DNA from: Forficula auricularia
Lineage: Eukaryota > Arthropoda > Insecta > Dermaptera > Forficulidae
Length of the DNA: 64,000 nucleotides
Direction of reading: 5' to 3'
NCBI GenBank assembly: GCA_024734495.1
Contig: JALMQS010000681.1
Location: forward strand, 8,093,542 to 8,157,541
Position 1 is the stretch's first letter; every line of letters starts with the position of its first letter. The position numbers and the translations under genes were made by a program. The notes under the pieces were generated by a model. That model was not told the origin of the DNA. It was given only the letters and a program-made list of their open reading frames with translations, and searched no databases. Below are positions 1-10,619 of this stretch, in pieces.

Positions 1-426
1 CACAAGACCTTCAGACTTTTTGTCATTTGATCACACACACACACACATATATATATGTATACAGGTTATATAATATCATAAGTAATGCAGAGAAGAGTCT
101 AAAGTCTAATCGAATTTTCATTAACGTTGATGTACTAGACAGGTCATAAATATTTAAAATTATTAATAAATTCTTGTCTAAGGAAAGTTTTTTTTTTTTC
201 TTACTTTAATTGATTATTCGATTTGGTTAACGTTATAGAAAATGAAATTTTATATTTATTCTTTAGGAGAAATCAATAAAAGCTGTCCTCTTTTAGAAAA
301 AATCTTAAAAATGTTTATTTTAAACCCAAACCTTTTTGAGAGAAAAATATTTGTACTTTTTTGGCAAAATTAGCTAATTTAAATACATATTTTCATAGTA
401 TAGCATAGCAGTCTTAATTTAATATC

Positions 427-475
427 AGTATCGTAAATTGGCTGATGGCTAGAACGCCCGAAAAGCCAAAAAAAA
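427..475 (+). repeat. SINE 3' tail fragment
   Basis: A short piece carrying the body and A-rich tail of the same SINE family as 493-681 and 49317-49505. The shared marks are AGTATCGTAAA, a GGCTGATGG-like block and CCGAAAAGCC before an A-run. It lies head-on against the inverted SINE beside it. Confidence 0.5.
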
Positions 476-775
476 TCAATTAAGTCGCATCTTTTTTTTT
501 TTTTTTGGGCTTTTCGGCCTTTGTTACCATAAGCCACTTTACGATACTATATATTTATTTTTCAAATTTGTCTCTACTCCCGGGGTCAGATTTTAGCTGG
601 ATGCCTCGAGACGGATTCGAACCCGGGTCCCATGGTTAGCTCGCTGTCATGCTACCGCCTAGCCTATCTGACCCCTATGTAGCATCTTAATTTAACTAAT
701 CTTTGGCTAATAATGGCATTATTAATGTCTATAATAGCCAAAGATTAGTTCAATTAAGATGCGACATAATTGATT
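476..775. repeat. Hairpin MITE split by a SINE
   Basis: The right part (682-775) folds back on itself through AATCTTTGGCTA and TAGCCAAAGATT. Its outer arm AATTAAGATGCGAC matches the inverted left arm at 476-492, which is separated from it by the SINE at 493-681. The hairpin was therefore present before the SINE inserted. Confidence 0.55.
493..681 (-). mobile_element. tRNA-derived SINE
   Basis: On the minus strand the element starts with a tRNA-like head holding an A-box-like TAGGCTAGGCGG (near 655-666) and a B-box-like GGTTCGAATCC (613-623). A body with TAGTATCGTAAAGTGGC and a poly(A) tail follow; on the plus strand the tail reads as the T-run at 492-506. Flanking GCATCT(T) at 487-492 and 682-688 looks like a target duplication. 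The head resembles a tRNA but does not fold as a full cloverleaf, so this is a SINE and not a tRNA gene. Confidence 0.65.
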
Positions 776-788
776 AACATAGTAAATA

Positions 789-1165
789 AAATAAACTGCA
801 ACGAATCGTTGATAAACTTTATCCAAATTCATTTGAAATATTAATATGTTTATTCTTTTATTATTAATCAGATATCACTTGCAATTTGCAGTTCATGTTA
901 ACTTTAATTCAAAAAATAATGATCGATTCTCAAGCTTGAGTTGTTTACCAAAAAAGAATTTAGTCTTTTTCATTTTAAGTCGATTCTTCCACATTTTCAG
1001 TAGAGGTTGCCATTAATAGTCAAAACATCAAAAATGGAATGCAATAAGGTTATTCCTCTAGTATTAGATAATAATCGATCGTTATTTTTGATTTTAAGCC
1101 GATTCCTCCATGTCTTCAGCAATGGTTATTCCTCAAGTATTAGATGAGAATCAACAGTTGCTATG
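789..1165. repeat. R3 interspersed repeat, rearranged copy
   Basis: The copy starts with AAATAAACTGCAACG and runs through the R3 consensus seen whole at 48221-48625 and 61905-62310. At about 930 it switches to the inverted orientation (AAGTCGATTC units). The copy is internally deleted and inverted. Confidence 0.5.
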
Positions 1166-2368
1166 GCTATTTATAAAATTTCCTCCCAAATTCTTAGCAT
1201 TTCACAGAGAGAAGCCTATCCATTCTTACTTAAGCAAGGTTAAAAGAGCTATATTAAAACGATCAAATGAATAAATTTTAAAGAATTTAAAATAAAAAAT
1301 TAAAAAAAGTACTATCTTACTCTAGAGTAAAGTATTTTAAAATATAATTTTACTAAAAACTTTATTTAACCTTTTTTGTGGTCCCCAAAGCACTTAATTA
1401 GGATATTAAATTTCATCAAAATTGGTTAAGTCATTTTCAAGATATTTAGAAAAAACTAAAAAAGTACTGAAATAAAGTACTAATGGTTGTGGGCCGATAT
1501 GTACCAAAAACTAATTAGCGCTTCATTTTGTTAAATTAATGGTAGGTTTTCAATTTCATTTCAATCGGTGCAACGGTGTGGAAAAAATCGTGAGCCAAAT
1601 AACGATAATATACATACATACATACATACATCCGCCCGCACGCACTAAATGAAAAAATGTCACTTTTTGGCCTCTCGACGAGACCCCATGTAATTTTTGG
1701 CAAAACCGTCACGTGCTAAAATTGAACCTAATTGAATACTACAATTTGTGACTTTAATTGAGTCCATGGGTTCCGTAGTCTTTACCTGAGGACCCTTGGA
1801 AGTCCCACTTGCCGCGAGACCGATTACAATACTTTCCCCATGCTTCGCATTGGATAAAGTAAAAAAACACTATCAAAATATGTTTTTAAATTAGATAATT
1901 TTGCCAAATAAATATCAATATTTTTTTTTCTAAAGAAGCAAGTACAAATTGCTGTAGCATTTTGAAATCTTGACTAAATGGGCCAATTTTTTAAATAAGT
2001 TGCTATTCTTGTTTACTAGATCTTTTTTTACATTAAAGATGATTCAAAATTAGATGAAAATATTTGTTTTTCTCCAAAAGTCTAGTACTTATGGTTTGAT
2101 TTTGAATTCTGGTCAATACCAGGATTATTCAGGATTGCGTAACAAAAATTAGAATAATAAAATATGTAAAAATGTAGCCACAGCATCTCGATATTTAGTG
2201 CATGGTAGAGATTTTCATAATTTCTAAAAAATGCCCATAACTTGAAAACTTCGAGTATGGGCCAGATATATTAGATTATAACTGGTCAAATTTTGTCAGA
2301 GAGTACTCCGTAGGCTAAAACATTACCCACTCGTTCAACTACCAATATTGTTATTTCACGCCATTTTT
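1166..2368. other. No gene seen; old repeat debris
   Basis: AT-rich sequence with a short (CATA)n microsatellite at about 1608-1632. The block around 1380-1870 reads like eroded transposon sequence, with phrases such as TTTCATCAAAATTGG. I find no supported coding frame. Confidence 0.5.
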
Positions 2369-3105
2369 AACCAGACTTCAAAAAAGGAGGAGGTTCTCTA
2401 TTCGACTGAATTTTTTTTTTTTTTTTTGTGCCTATGTTACCTCATATCTCCGCCAATTCTCAACCGATTTTAAAATTTTTTTTTGCATTGAGTCCAGTCT
2501 AGCTTCCGATTGGTCCCATTTTTTTTCGTATTTTTTTCATAGGTATTAGACCTTTTTTATTAGGTTTGTTTAGACCTAACCTCTTTGTTTATGAACCGAT
2601 TTCGATGGTTCTTTTTTTATCCGATAGGGGGTGTCTTAGGGATGGTGTCATATTAATTTGGTCAAGTTCTGATGATATAATCACTATTAATAACATCACT
2701 AAAGAGAAAAATAAAAATAATTTTTAAGAAAAAATAAAAACCGACTTCAAAAAATTAAATGCAACAAATAAAATACACTAAAAGGTATAAAATAATTATT
2801 ATCTTATTTAGTTACAACTAAACGACGAAATATTAACATGAAATTACTTTTTGAAGTTGGTGCCAAACATGTACCTTTTATGAATCGCACTCGACGGATC
2901 TTACTTAGTACGTTTGGAGGGTATGCTCGCTTATAGGTATAGTTAGTTTGGCACCGACTTCAAAAAGTAATTTCATGTTAATATTTCGTCGTTTAGTTGT
3001 AACTAAATAAGATAATAATTATTTTATACCTTTTAGTGTATTTTATTTGTTGCATTTAATTTTTTGAAGTCGGTTTTTATTTTTTTCTTAAAAATTATTT
3101 TTATC
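2369..3105 (+). mobile_element. GACTTC element, copy 1
   Basis: A member of a family of about 730 bp. The left half has GACTTCAAAAAAGGAGGAGG, a long T-run and CCTCATATCTCCGCCAATT. The right half (about 2737-3085) is a palindrome starting with ACCGACTTCAAAAAATTAAA and ending with its complement. Inside it, a second pair of GACTTC/GAAGTC blocks surrounds a conserved core with TCGCACTCGACGG. No protein is encoded. Open frames through the T-run are artefacts repeated in each copy. Confidence 0.7.
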
Positions 3106-3565
3106 CTATACAAAATTTAAATAATCTCCCCTATTTAGTCATTTATTCCCATCAAATACTGGAGGAATGACCAGTCATTAATTATGAGCCACGCATGGAC
3201 GGCCAATTATTGAATTCATGCATACAAAAAATTCCTAATTTTTGTTAATTAATTTTAGACGGTCTCACTTCCTTTAGAGCTAAGGCATTTCAAGGATGTC
3301 AAACATAATGTTCAGACTGATTAGATTTTGAGTTTTCTAGCTTTAGAACTTGTCTGGTTCAAAAATGCAAAAAACGTCATTTTTTGAATGATTTTATTGA
3401 GATTTTAATGCGATGTTATATAAAACAATTTATTTTATATTTAATTTTATTCTTAATTACTTATAAGGGCGTCTCTAATGTGAATAAGTTTTCATTTTTT
3501 TTCTTACTATTTTCTTGGGCCTCGGATATTTGACCCCCTCTAGTCCCCGCCCCTTTCCTATTATA

Positions 3566-4511
3566 CAGGGTGGGGGCATAAAGATCTCGCACATTTTGAA
3601 GAGGTATATAAAAATGAAAAAATTTAACTAGAAAAAACTGAATATATTTTTGGAAAAGAACATATAATAATTTTTTTATAATGTGTTTTAAACATTATAT
3701 CAGACGAAAAGGGGGGAGGGGGGGTCAAAAATGAAAATTCTAGCCCTTTCCACCAAACTCAACGAAATTTTGTATACATATTCTGTGGACCCCCAGAAGG
3801 CTAGAAATGCAAAAACTAACCACCCAAAATAGGGGGAGGGTCAAAAATGAAAATTCTAGCCCTTTTGACCAAACTCAACCAAATTTTGTATACATATTCT
3901 GTGGACCCCCAGAATGGTTAGAAATGCAAAAACTAATCACCTAAAATGGGGGAAGGGTCGAAATTGAAAATTCTAGGCCTTTCGACCAAACTATGTATAT
4001 AAAATTTGGTTGAGGTGTGTTTTGGGTGGTTAGTTTTTGCATTTCTAGCCTTCTGGAGTTTGTGATGAGCAAAGCAAGACCAAGACCAAGACTACAAGAC
4101 CAAGCTCATCGACTAATTAATATAGGCAGAGTGGTCGTGTTTGGAAGTCGGTCTATAGGGTGTTTAGAAAGTACTTGAATCACTTATTAATGAGAATATT
4201 CAGTATTACTTTGTTTTGATTTTAAAAGTGCTTGAGTAAATCAAGACCAAGACCAATTTTGCTCATCACTACTGGGAGTTCACAGAATATGTATATAAAA
4301 TTTGGTTGAGTTTGTCCTCGAAAGGACTAGAATTTTCATTTTTGACTCCCCCACCTCTCTTTTTTGTCTGATATAATGTTTAAAACACATTAAAAAAAAA
4401 TATATATTTTATGTTCTTTGCAAAAATATGTATATTCAGGTTTTTTTTAGTTACATTTTATCATTTTTTATACCTCTTCAAAATGTGCTAGATCTTTTAT
4501 GGCCCATCCTG
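3566..4511. mobile_element. Non-autonomous TIR element with TA duplication
   Basis: Inverted termini of about 200 bp begin CAGGGTGGGGGCATAAAG on the left and end CCCATCCTG on the right. They are flanked by TA at 3564-3565 and 4512-4513, as expected for Tc1/mariner-superfamily insertions. The interior holds units of about 110 bp (R2) with AAAATGAAAATTCTAGCCC and CAAACTCAACCAAATTTTG. A related half copy lies at 22395-22810, and R2 units recur at 28070-28290. Confidence 0.6.
4062..4271. mobile_element. R9 element nested in the TIR element
   Basis: The ends are inverted: GTGATGAGCAAAGCAAGACC on the left and GGTCTTGG-type complement ending TGCTCATCAC on the right. The interior is rich in the hexamer AAGACC. 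It interrupts an R2 unit between CTTCTGG and the rest of the unit at 4272. Longer relatives lie at 50373-50995. Confidence 0.5.
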
Positions 4512-4654
4512 TATTTAGAAAAAATGTAATCTTTTTTCCGATTAAAATAATGGAATTTGTTAAATTGAAAGTTTTTAGGGTAGCAGATTTTTTATATATT
4601 GAAGGAGACAATAAGAGTGTGTCTTCTGCTGGAATTATAAATTTTATTTATTTT

Positions 4655-4705
4655 AAACGAGACTATAGTTTCGAGGGCTTTGCATCTCTTCATCAGTCTA
4701 TTACA
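4655..4705 (-). ncRNA. Hammerhead-ribozyme-like motif (minus arm of HP-B1)
   Basis: On the minus strand: CTGATGA (4690-4696), a stem II with GAG/CTC, then GAAAC, TATA and GTC. It matches the plus-arm motif except for changes inside stem II. The core positions C3, G5, A6, G8, A9, G12, A13 and A14 are all present. Confidence 0.45.
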
Positions 4706-4733
4706 ATTCATAAATTAATTCCTGTGAATCAAT

Positions 4734-4785
4734 TGTAATAGACTGATGAAGAGGGCAAAGACCTCGAAACTATAGTCTCGTTATA
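4734..4785 (+). ncRNA. Hammerhead-ribozyme-like motif (plus arm of HP-B1)
   Basis: CTGATGA lies at 4743-4749. Stem II is GAGG (4751-4754) with CCTC (4762-4765) around a 7-nt loop. GAAAC (4766-4770), loop TATA and GTC (4775-4777) follow, giving a 2-bp stem III and a GUC cleavage triplet. Stem I can form between TGTAAT(A)GA (4733-4742) and TCGTTATA (4778-4785), with one bulged A and two wobble pairs. The one departure from the canonical core is an extra A between A9 and stem II. Such short-stem-III hammerheads are known from Penelope-like elements and often need a dimer. Activity is inferred, not shown. Confidence 0.5.
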
Positions 4786-4854
4786 AATAAATAAAATTTA
4801 TAATTCCAGCAGAAGACACACTCTTTTATTGTCTCCTTCAATGGAATTTGTTAT

Positions 4855-5166
4855 TTAAGTGTAGGTATTTTTGAAAGATATTCTATTATTGAAGTGAAAA
4901 TATTTTGTTTGGCTATATCCAATGGAGTTTTTTCCATTTTGATCTTTTAAATTGGAATCGGCTCCTTTGTCAATTAGCAATTTCACACAATCCAACTCAT
5001 TACCCCAAACTGCCGAATGTAGCGCTGTTTCTTTCTCACGGCCTTGATAATTTATATTAGCTCCTTTACTGACTAAATACTCTACAATAGACGGATGACC
5101 CCAATTGAAGGCGTAAATTAAAGCCGTTTCATTTTCATTATTAATCCCTTCAATATCTGCCCCTTT
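4855..5166 (-). pseudogene. Ankyrin-repeat protein fragment
   Basis: The minus-strand frame encodes about 100 residues of ankyrin repeats. It shows two clear repeat cores, ETALIYAFNWGHPSIVEYLV and ETALHSAVWGNELDCVKLLI, each followed by a GA(N/D) turn (KGANIN, KGADSN), with a partial repeat at each side. Its upstream side is cut by the GACTTC element starting at 5169, so the first residues of the frame come from transposon sequence. Its downstream side ends near the target duplication of HP-B1. Ankyrin repeats mediate protein binding. The frame is open with typical repeat spacing, so it is either recently broken or an exon of a larger gene. No splice sites or promoter could be assigned. Confidence 0.6.
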
Positions 5167-5168
5167 TA

Positions 5169-6078
5169 TAACCGACTTCAAAAAAGGAGGAGGTTCTCAA
5201 TCCGACTGATTTTTTTGTCGATGTTATCTGATATCTTCGCCAATTGTAAACCGATGTTGATGATTTTTTTCATTGGTTTCAGTCTACTTTCCGATTGGTC
5301 CCGTTTTTTTCATTGGTATTGGACCTTTTTTTCTATGTTTGTTCAGGCATAACTTCTTTGTTTATGAACCGATTTCGATGATTCTTTTTATATTGGAAAG
5401 AGGGTACTTTAAGGGTGGTCCTATATTAATTTGGTCAGTTTGTGATTATATGATCAATGCCGAATTAACGTGAATTTCCAATTCTTGTGAGTAAATAATC
5501 GAAATTATAATAAATAAAATTTTTATTAAAAAATCAATCTTAAAACGTTCATTTAAAACCCGCAAACGTTTCTAGAGAATTTCTATATTTATGAATTTAA
5601 TTTTATTATCATTTTCTGTTTCATTCGCCCGACCCTTTCTCTTACGAGATGCATGCAGGATATTATATTAAGTCACTATCAATAACATCACTAAATAGAG
5701 AAAAATAAAAATAATTTTTATAAAAAAAATAAAACCGACTTCAAAAAAATTAAATGCAACAAATAAAATGCACTAAAAGGTATAAAATAATAATCTAATT
5801 TAGTTACAACTAAACGATGAAATATTAACATGAAATCACTTTTTGAAGTCGGTGCAAAACATACTATATAAGCGAGCGCAGCCCCAACCGTCCATCGAGT
5901 TCGATTCATAAAATGTTTATTTTTGGCACCGACTTCAAAAAGTGATTTCATGTAACAATTTCGTTTTTAGTTGTAACTAAATTAGATAATTATTTTATGC
6001 ATTTTAGTGCATTAAATTTTATATTTTAGTTTTATTATTTTATTTGTTGCATTTAATTTTTTTGAAGTCGGTTTTATT
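5169..6078 (+). mobile_element. GACTTC element, copy 2
   Basis: It begins AACCGACTTCAAAAAAGGAG and continues through the T-rich left half to about 5460. About 210 bp of unrelated sequence follows. The element resumes with CACTATCAATAACATC and the palindromic right half (about 5731-6078). Its core keeps GACTTC blocks around a shortened loop, and the loop has diverged from the other copies. Confidence 0.6.
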
Positions 6079-6388
6079 CCAGGAGGCTTTTTTTTATCAA
6101 TGGTGTATTTTTATATTTATCGTTATCATTTTGCTTGCTAACAAGTGTCGTGTCTTGTTTGTAATAAAAACGGACAGCCGGCAGGTCCCCATCTCTAACG
6201 CCTGCGAAATATCGGAGCTGTTTCCTTTCTTCACACGAGGACCGTATTTTTTCAAATTCTCAACCTGCAAATAAATGAATTAATAAGCTTTTAAAAATCT
6301 AAATTTAAACTTAAAAATTTTAGTTTTTTAATTCTAAAAGATTAAACAATACATTTATCATTATTTGAACAGAACAATATATAATATA

Positions 6389-6926
6389 GGGTGGGGCAGA
6401 ACACTTTGCTTATTTATAAATTCAATTAAGAAAAAAGTAACTCAGATATATATTTAATTCTTTGAACAGCATCAAGTACAACGTTTAAATTTTATGTTTA
6501 TACAGTTTTAAACACGATATCAGGCAGATGGCGTCCATTATTATCAATACAGTGAGTCATCTCCTTGAAGGGGATTCTGTACTGTAGAATGATTTAGCCC
6601 CCTGCTACGATTTTTCATGGGGATATCTAAAATCACTTGTCTCCAAAGATAGTCCTAGGACCTTGGCTCACCTGAAGAATAATATTTGTCAAGCTGTCGC
6701 CAACAAACCAGTCGAAATGCTGAAAAGTGTTGAACGAAACTTCCGGGTTCGATTTACGCAGTGTATTGAGAATAATAGACGCCATCAAAAATTATCATCT
6801 TTAAAAGTGTGTAAACATAAAATTTAAACGTTGTACTTGATGATGTTCAAAGAATTAAATATATATCTGCGTTACTTTTTTCTTATTTGAATTTCCAAAT
6901 AAGCAAAGTGCTCTGCCGCTCGCTAC
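6389..6926. mobile_element. Foldback element with Tc1/mariner-type remnant
   Basis: Inverted arms of about 130 bp (about 6391-6515 and 6798-6915) share AACACTTTGCTTATTT-like ends, AAAAAAGTAAC and TACAACGTTTAAATTTTATG. The left end starts with TA then GGGTGGGGC. The interior encodes the C-terminus of a transposase (6603-6827). The architecture matches the elements at 40704-41335 and 62414-62998. Confidence 0.6.
6603..6827 (+). pseudogene. Tc1/mariner-like transposase C-terminal remnant
   Basis: An open frame of 74 codons without a start codon. It begins CYDFSWGYLKSLV, corresponding to the CDFFLWGYLK block around the third catalytic aspartate of DDE transposases, and keeps that aspartate. The following LAHLKNNICQAVANKP and EMLKSVERNF segments are typical of the C-terminal helical part of these proteins. 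The first two catalytic aspartates are absent, so it cannot be active. The frame runs into the right inverted arm before its stop. Confidence 0.65.
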
Positions 6927-7022
6927 ACAATAAAACTCCGACAAATCGATCGTTTAATCCGCAATAGTTTTCAAGTATGAGCAACTACTACTCCTAATTG
7001 GCTACGTCATTGTCGAGTTTTA

Positions 7023-7429
7023 TATAGTCTGTGAGTACAGTCCAGTCAGGAAGTTAGGGTACTAAAGAATGTCAAATTAAAAAATATAAAGTGACAACCG
7101 TGACAAATTAATTTATATAAATAAGGTTTTATAGTATTTTTACATTCATAAAGTACATTGTTTTTAATACTTGGAATTAAAACTAGATTTTTAAGATGAA
7201 GTTCTATTTCTCATTCAGACCTATTAATGTTATTATAAGCAAACTAATTTTAATTTCATGTAATCATTATAAACAAAATAGGTACTGTTAAACTTTTTTT
7301 TTGTAAATTAGTTTGTCATTGTTATCACTTTATATAGTTTTCAAGAAATGTAATGTGCAAACCCGACAGAGATGGCGCTTGGCTCATTTGTCTCACAACT
7401 TTTTGAGTGGACTGTACTCAGAGACTATA
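7023..7429. mobile_element. MITE with 22-bp terminal inverted repeats
   Basis: TATAGTCTGTGAGTACAGTC at the left end is mirrored by GACTGTACTCAGAGACTATA at the right with one mismatch. The interior of about 360 bp is AT-rich and non-coding. No clear target duplication was identified. Confidence 0.55.
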
Positions 7430-8042
7430 AAAAGTTGGACATTACCGTGGCTAAATCAGTTAACATAAAATCTGAGAAAAATCCGATCGAAACGTCGTAG
7501 TTTTATGGCATTATTTATTGTTGTGTTCAAATAAATAGTTATTAATAATGATTATGAGTGTGTGTGATTTTAATAAAAATATAACCTTCAATAAATTCAC
7601 TCACGACTTATCTAATAAATAAATTAAGAGGTTAATTTATTATTATTAAAATTACACATAATAAATCATACTTATTTAATGATCATGTTATTTAATCAAG
7701 GTAAATTATATATGTAATAAAAAATCGACTAGTGCCCATATCACACGACTTTCACTTACAACCTCCTCTTCTTTGAAATCATTTTAACCATTTTTATCTT
7801 TAAAATTAATCCTTTCACAGTGATTCAAATGAAAAAATAAATAAACTCATCATAATTGTTAAATGCAACAATTTTTGAAAATATTAGAGAAATTATTTTT
7901 GACAAATAAAATAAAAATCACCCCAACCTTCAAGTGAACCCCTAGAAGTGTATATTTTGACTAAAAACTTACTATATTGGTCCTGGCTAATACCAAATTT
8001 AAATTTTAAATTTCTTAACTTTGTGAAATACTCATCCTGAGA
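7430..8042. other. No gene seen
   Basis: AT-rich unique-looking sequence. No coding frame, repeat or RNA gene is supported. Confidence 0.4.
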
Positions 8043-8468
8043 TATAGGTTTTTAACTTCAAATTCGGACATTTCCATATCAAATTCAGGATTTTAAAAAT
8101 CAAAATTATACTTTTTCAAAACAAATTCAGAATTTATATAAAACCATGCATATTTTACATATTAAATTATAACTTTTTATCTGAAAACGTTTCCTGAGAG
8201 TACAAAATGCTAATCTTGAAACGTTTTAGTTGATGAGCTGAGAATTGGTACGCAAATATCTTACAATGCATCAAATTTTAGGTTTTTACCTGAAAACGTT
8301 TCCTGAGAGTTAAATTACATTAAAATTTTTTCTTAACTATAATTTTTTTTCTATTTTTTCAACTGTTTATTAATAAATTCTGAATTTGATTAGAAAAAGT
8401 CTGATTTTGATTTTTTAAAATCCTAAATTTGATATGGCAAAGTACGAATTTGAAGCTAATAAACTATA
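8043..8468. repeat. Imperfect large inverted repeat
   Basis: Sequence around 8055-8140 (TTCCATATCAAATTCAGGAT and onwards) pairs with 8376-8465 (AATCCTAAATTTGATATGGC). Between them GAAAACGTTTCCTGAGAGT occurs twice as a direct repeat. It is an eroded foldback element of unknown class. Confidence 0.4.
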
Positions 8469-9034
8469 GCTGTACACTCACACACAGACACACACACACA
8501 CATATAAACTAAAGAATATTTGTCTCTGTTTTTTGAATAATATCGCAGTTTTTCATAAAATGAAAACAACTCATCCTAGAAGCTTGATTTCAATCTCATT
8601 CTCTAGGAAATTCTATTAACTTGAACGTTTTCCTGGATCATATTTTTGATAAAACTCTGTCGCGGACAGGAAATGTTGTAAATTTTGTTAGAAATCTTAA
8701 AGGAATTCTTTTTTTAAATTATTGTCACTGCACTGCAGCCAGATGTAATGAAGGGCGATTGGCATCAGGACCCAGAATTGCTTTTAGTACCTCCCCCCCT
8801 ATATCCCCTTTCCGCCCTTTTCGCCTCTGGCCTTCGTCAAAATTATATGGTGATAGGAAATAAGTCATATATCTGAGTTGACAGTGAAAAAATGATCTTT
8901 CAAAAAAAGGCTTCTAAAGGAATTTTTCCAAAAAAGTCACTTGATTTTCGAAGTCACGCCCTTCAGGAAATGGGAGGGCTCAATGATTTAAAGATACTCC
9001 TTCTCATTAGAGAATTAACCAATCGAGAGATCCT
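8469..9034. other. CA microsatellite and unassigned sequence
   Basis: A (CA)n-like run at about 8474-8503 is followed by sequence in which I support no gene. Confidence 0.4.
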
Positions 9035-9450
9035 CTTGTGGAAAATTCCCAGAGATGAGAGTTTTTAGACACCAGTCGAGCAGTCAGTTAGGCGAGTCAG
9101 TGAGTAACAGGCAGTCAGTGAGTTAGTTAATAGGAGTTAGCATGTAGACAGTAAGTGAGTTGAGTGTAAAAATGTACTACCCCACTTACACTAAAATAAA
9201 AACCATATAAAAGAAAATGTGTTCTATTTCAACCCTTGCCTAGAGTTAGCGAACTTTTTTCCTCTACAGGGCACACAACCTCTAGCAACGGCGTGCTAGA
9301 CAGAGAAACCACGACTTCGAGGCTTCATGTTACCCTTAGTAGGCACTCATAATTCTTCGGGACTATGATAGGGCCCGCTATAAATAAATAATTAATTTTG
9401 TTTGCAGCCAACACCACAGGTCGCGACATAATTTGGTCGCACCGGAGGGT
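9035..9450 (+). mobile_element. Possible LTR and primer-binding-site remnant
   Basis: The stretch has the order expected of an LTR: an AGTCAGT-rich segment (about 9075-9160), a TATA-like CATATAAAAG (near 9204) and a GC-richer block. It ends with CGCGACA, followed at once by TAATTTGGTCGCACCGGAGG. TTGGTCGCACCGG-type sequence just after an ACA end is common where arthropod LTR retrotransposons begin internally. No second LTR or gag/pol was found nearby and the left edge is a guess. Confidence 0.35.
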
Positions 9451-10479
9451 TAAACAACTCTTAGATTTATAGATATCCAGCATTGTCCATGACAATTTTG
9501 ATGATTCGGATCATATCCTTTGTAGGAAATTTTATGTGCTTTCATTTTGAAAAGGAAGGTTATTTACGAAAAGTTGAGAGTTTTCGAGTTATAAGCAAAA
9601 AACCGCTATACATCTGCCCAACGTAATAAATTCTAAATTGCACCACGTAGAAATATCTTTGTTAAATGACGTCCAAATACAATATCCACTTGCTTACACA
9701 AGTAAATATGATTATATAACAATTTTAATATGTTTATAAAAAAAAACACCAAAATATCCATTGAATTGGAAATCTAAATCCATCAATATTATTTGCATCA
9801 AATTCCGCAAATTTTCAAATACCTTGTTATTTTGAAACAACATCGAAATATTTGTATAATAAGATTTAGGTTGAATAATGAATATATAACCTATATAATA
9901 CTTTATAAATAACATTTCCCATACACACAAAAAGCAATTAGAAAATAAATTGAAATATATATTGTTTGTCTGAAATATGACATATCTATTTTCAAATAAA
10001 TTATAGATATAGATATATAACCACAAATGCGTTATTCAAATTGACGTATATACTATATAATTATATTATTTATCTATAGAATACCTATATCTCTCTTGAT
10101 TATTATTAATATTATTATTAATATTTTGATAATTTCTTTTTCAAACGATAATTATTTTCAATTTTAGCAAATGAACCGCACAACTAAAATAACACTGCTT
10201 AACAAAAATTAAACAAAAATTTGTATCTGTAAACCTAACAATGGATTCCAGTTTTGAGATATTATCGGTCAAAACGACGAAAAATGCCATTTCGACCCAT
10301 TTTCGAGTCCTATTAGATAATAAACAGCAATATTTGGAATCAAAATATTTTGTTGACGTAATAGAAAACAGCTTCCTCTTTGATTTTCAAATTACCACTT
10401 GTTTGTAGCTCAATTAGAACTCGAGTTTTTTTTTTTTCTACCCCTTGGCCTCGGGAACTTAGAACTCGAGTTATAAGTA
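9451..10479. other. AT-rich gap without supported genes
   Basis: Very AT-rich with many chance frames. None has domain-like composition. Confidence 0.4.
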
Positions 10480-10618
10480 AAATAAACTGCAACGGATCGT
10501 TGCTAAACTTTATCCAAATTCATTTGAAATATTAATATGTTTATTCCTTTATTATTAATCAGATATCACTTGCAATTTGCAGTTTATGTTGACTTTAAGT
10601 AAAAAATAATGATCAATT
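10480..10618 (+). repeat. R3 partial copy
   Basis: Carries AAATAAACTGCAACGGATCG through GCAATTTGCAGTTTATGTTG. It is cut off on the right by an H1 element. Confidence 0.6.
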
Positions 10619-10619
10619 T

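Larger units (their letters stand above)
4563..4839. mobile_element. HP-B1 palindrome with hammerhead-like motifs
   Basis: A palindrome whose arms (about 4597-4700 and 4730-4843) share GAGACAATAAGAGTGTGTC-type sequence, TTCTGCTGGAATTATAAA and ACGAGACTATAG. It is flanked by a perfect 14-bp direct repeat AATGGAATTTGTTA at 4549-4562 and 4840-4853, the expected mark of a real insertion. Each arm carries one hammerhead-like motif, so the two ribozyme candidates point in opposite directions. No protein is encoded. Relatives lie at 38196-38332 and 46190-46330, with fragments near 37440 and 55112. Confidence 0.65.

Noticed and set aside
5718..6274. Small hydrophobic protein frames
   Set aside because: They translate the palindromic half of a GACTTC element and recur in its copies with different frames. 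Likewise at 2369, 18838, 20486, 52748 and 55915.
9712..10026. 104-residue minus-strand frame
   Set aside because: AT-rich chance frame with Ile, Asn, Tyr and Phe excess and no motif.
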